Assembly (NCBI GenBank): GCA_019136325.1
Contig: JAGVUJ010000013.1
Location: 1-6,173, forward strand
DNA from: Deltaproteobacteria bacterium
Lineage (GTDB): Bacteria > Desulfobacterota > Syntrophia > Syntrophales > Smithellaceae
Reading direction: 5' to 3'
Length of the DNA: 6,173 nt
The translations under genes were made by a program, and so were the position numbers. Every line of letters starts with the position of its first letter. The first letter of the stretch is position 1. Shown here one piece after another: positions 5,700 through 6,173 of the stretch. A model generated the notes under the pieces. The model had not been told where the DNA came from. It did no database searches and saw only the letters and a list, made by a program, of their open reading frames with translations.

Positions 5700-6173
5700 A
5701 TGCCCATCACAGAAATTCTTACCCGTAACGCCGCCCTGTACGGTGAAGACATAAGCCTTGTCGAAATCAATCCGCAAATCCGGGAAGTTAAAGCAAGCTG
5801 GAAAGATTACGAACTGGTTGAGACCAACCCGGAGAATCGTTACCGTCGGGAAATGACCTGGCGCGAATTTGACGACAAGGCCAACCGTCTGGCTAATTTT
5901 TTGCTTGGAAGAGGTCTGGAAAAAGGACACAAGGTCGGAATCTTGCTGATGAACTGTCTGGAGTGGCTGCCGGTCTATTTCGGCATTCTGAAAACAGGCG
6001 CGCTGGCCGTGCCGCTCAACTACCGTTATACCGAGGATGAAATCAAATACTGCCTGGAACTGGCCGAATGCGATGTGTTGGTCTTCGGACCGGAATTTAC
6101 TGAAAGGATCGATGCGATCAAGGATACGATTCCGAACGTCAAGATCCGGCTGTTTGTAGGTCAGGATTGTCCC
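5700..6173 (+). CDS. Acyl-CoA synthetase (AMP-forming), N-terminal part, cut by the window edge
   Basis: The first 158 codons of a class I adenylate-forming enzyme, open to the right edge. Such enzymes activate a carboxylic acid with ATP to an acyl-adenylate and then form the acyl-CoA thioester. The visible part is the start of the AMP-binding domain: M-T-W-R-E-F-D-D-K-A-N-R-L-A-N-F-L near 52-68, then K-V-G-I-L-L-M-N-C-L-E-W and Y-F-G-I-L-K-T-G-A-L-A-V-P-L-N-Y-R-Y, followed by E-I-K-Y-C-L-E-L-A-E-C-D-V-L-V-F-G. These fit fatty-acid CoA ligases, although the P-loop (TSGTTG-like) and the acyl-pocket residues lie beyond the edge, so the substrate is not known. A complete protein would normally be about 500-560 residues. 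The ATG at 5700 follows GAAGGA (5687-5692) by 7 bases. It is divergent from the signalling cluster and is a possible, but unproven, target of it. Confidence 0.88.
   Translation, partial: MPITEILTRNAALYGEDISLVEINPQIREVKASWKDYELVETNPENRYRREMTWREFDDKANRLANFLLGRGLEKGHKVGILLMNCLEWLPVYFGILKTGALAVPLNYRYTEDEIKYCLELAECDVLVFGPEFTERIDAIKDTIPNVKIRLFVGQDCP

Noticed and set aside
5655..5930. Minus-strand open frame of 91 codons opposite the start of the acyl-CoA synthetase gene
   Set aside because: The plus strand encodes conserved AMP-binding domain sequence across the same bases; the minus-strand product resembles no family and lacks a ribosome site.

Overview
The window carries a four-gene leftward cluster (positions 5440 down to 70, minus strand) and, divergently, the first 158 codons of a rightward gene that runs off the right edge. 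Nothing marks the organism outright. The style of the genes suggests an anaerobic, metabolically versatile Gram-negative bacterium, most plausibly of the Desulfobacterota (former Deltaproteobacteria, Syntrophales-like). The pointers are PAS/coiled-coil sensor proteins with a shared C-terminal tail, a REC domain of the type common there, an NMT1/SsuA-like lipoprotein, and an acyl-CoA synthetase. This placement is inference from family resemblance, not from a marker gene.

Layout of the minus-strand cluster in transcription order: (1) 5440-4430, a lipoprotein of the NMT1/SsuA/TauA periplasmic binding-protein type; (2) 4364-3015, a membrane sensor with TM, extracytoplasmic helical domain, TM, HAMP, PAS and coiled coil, but no kinase domain; (3) 3040-2312, a receiver (REC) protein with a long coiled-coil tail and no output domain, starting inside the end of gene 2; (4) 2256-70, a complete histidine kinase with a LytS-type 5TM sensor, two PAS domains, HisKA and HATPase_c. 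No ABC permease or ATPase gene is present in the window. The genes are close (65 bp, 26-bp overlap, 55 bp) and a good sigma70-like promoter lies upstream of gene 1, so one operon is likely.

Working model (inference): the lipoprotein binds a small ligand at the outer face of the inner membrane and reports it to the kinase-less sensor. The sensor and the REC protein share a nearly identical C-terminal coiled-coil tail (30 of 53 residues identical without gaps) that could let them pair or dock on a common partner. The separate histidine kinase could supply the phosphoryl group. No DNA-binding or enzymatic output is encoded here, so the target of the pathway is not visible.

The 259-bp divergent region (5441-5699) holds a candidate promoter for each direction and a strong 10-bp hairpin in the leader of the acyl-CoA synthetase gene. 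The non-coding gaps on either side of the cluster and inside it share short degenerate repeats built around TCGTAT/CGTG, which look like decayed tandem heptamers or pentamers.
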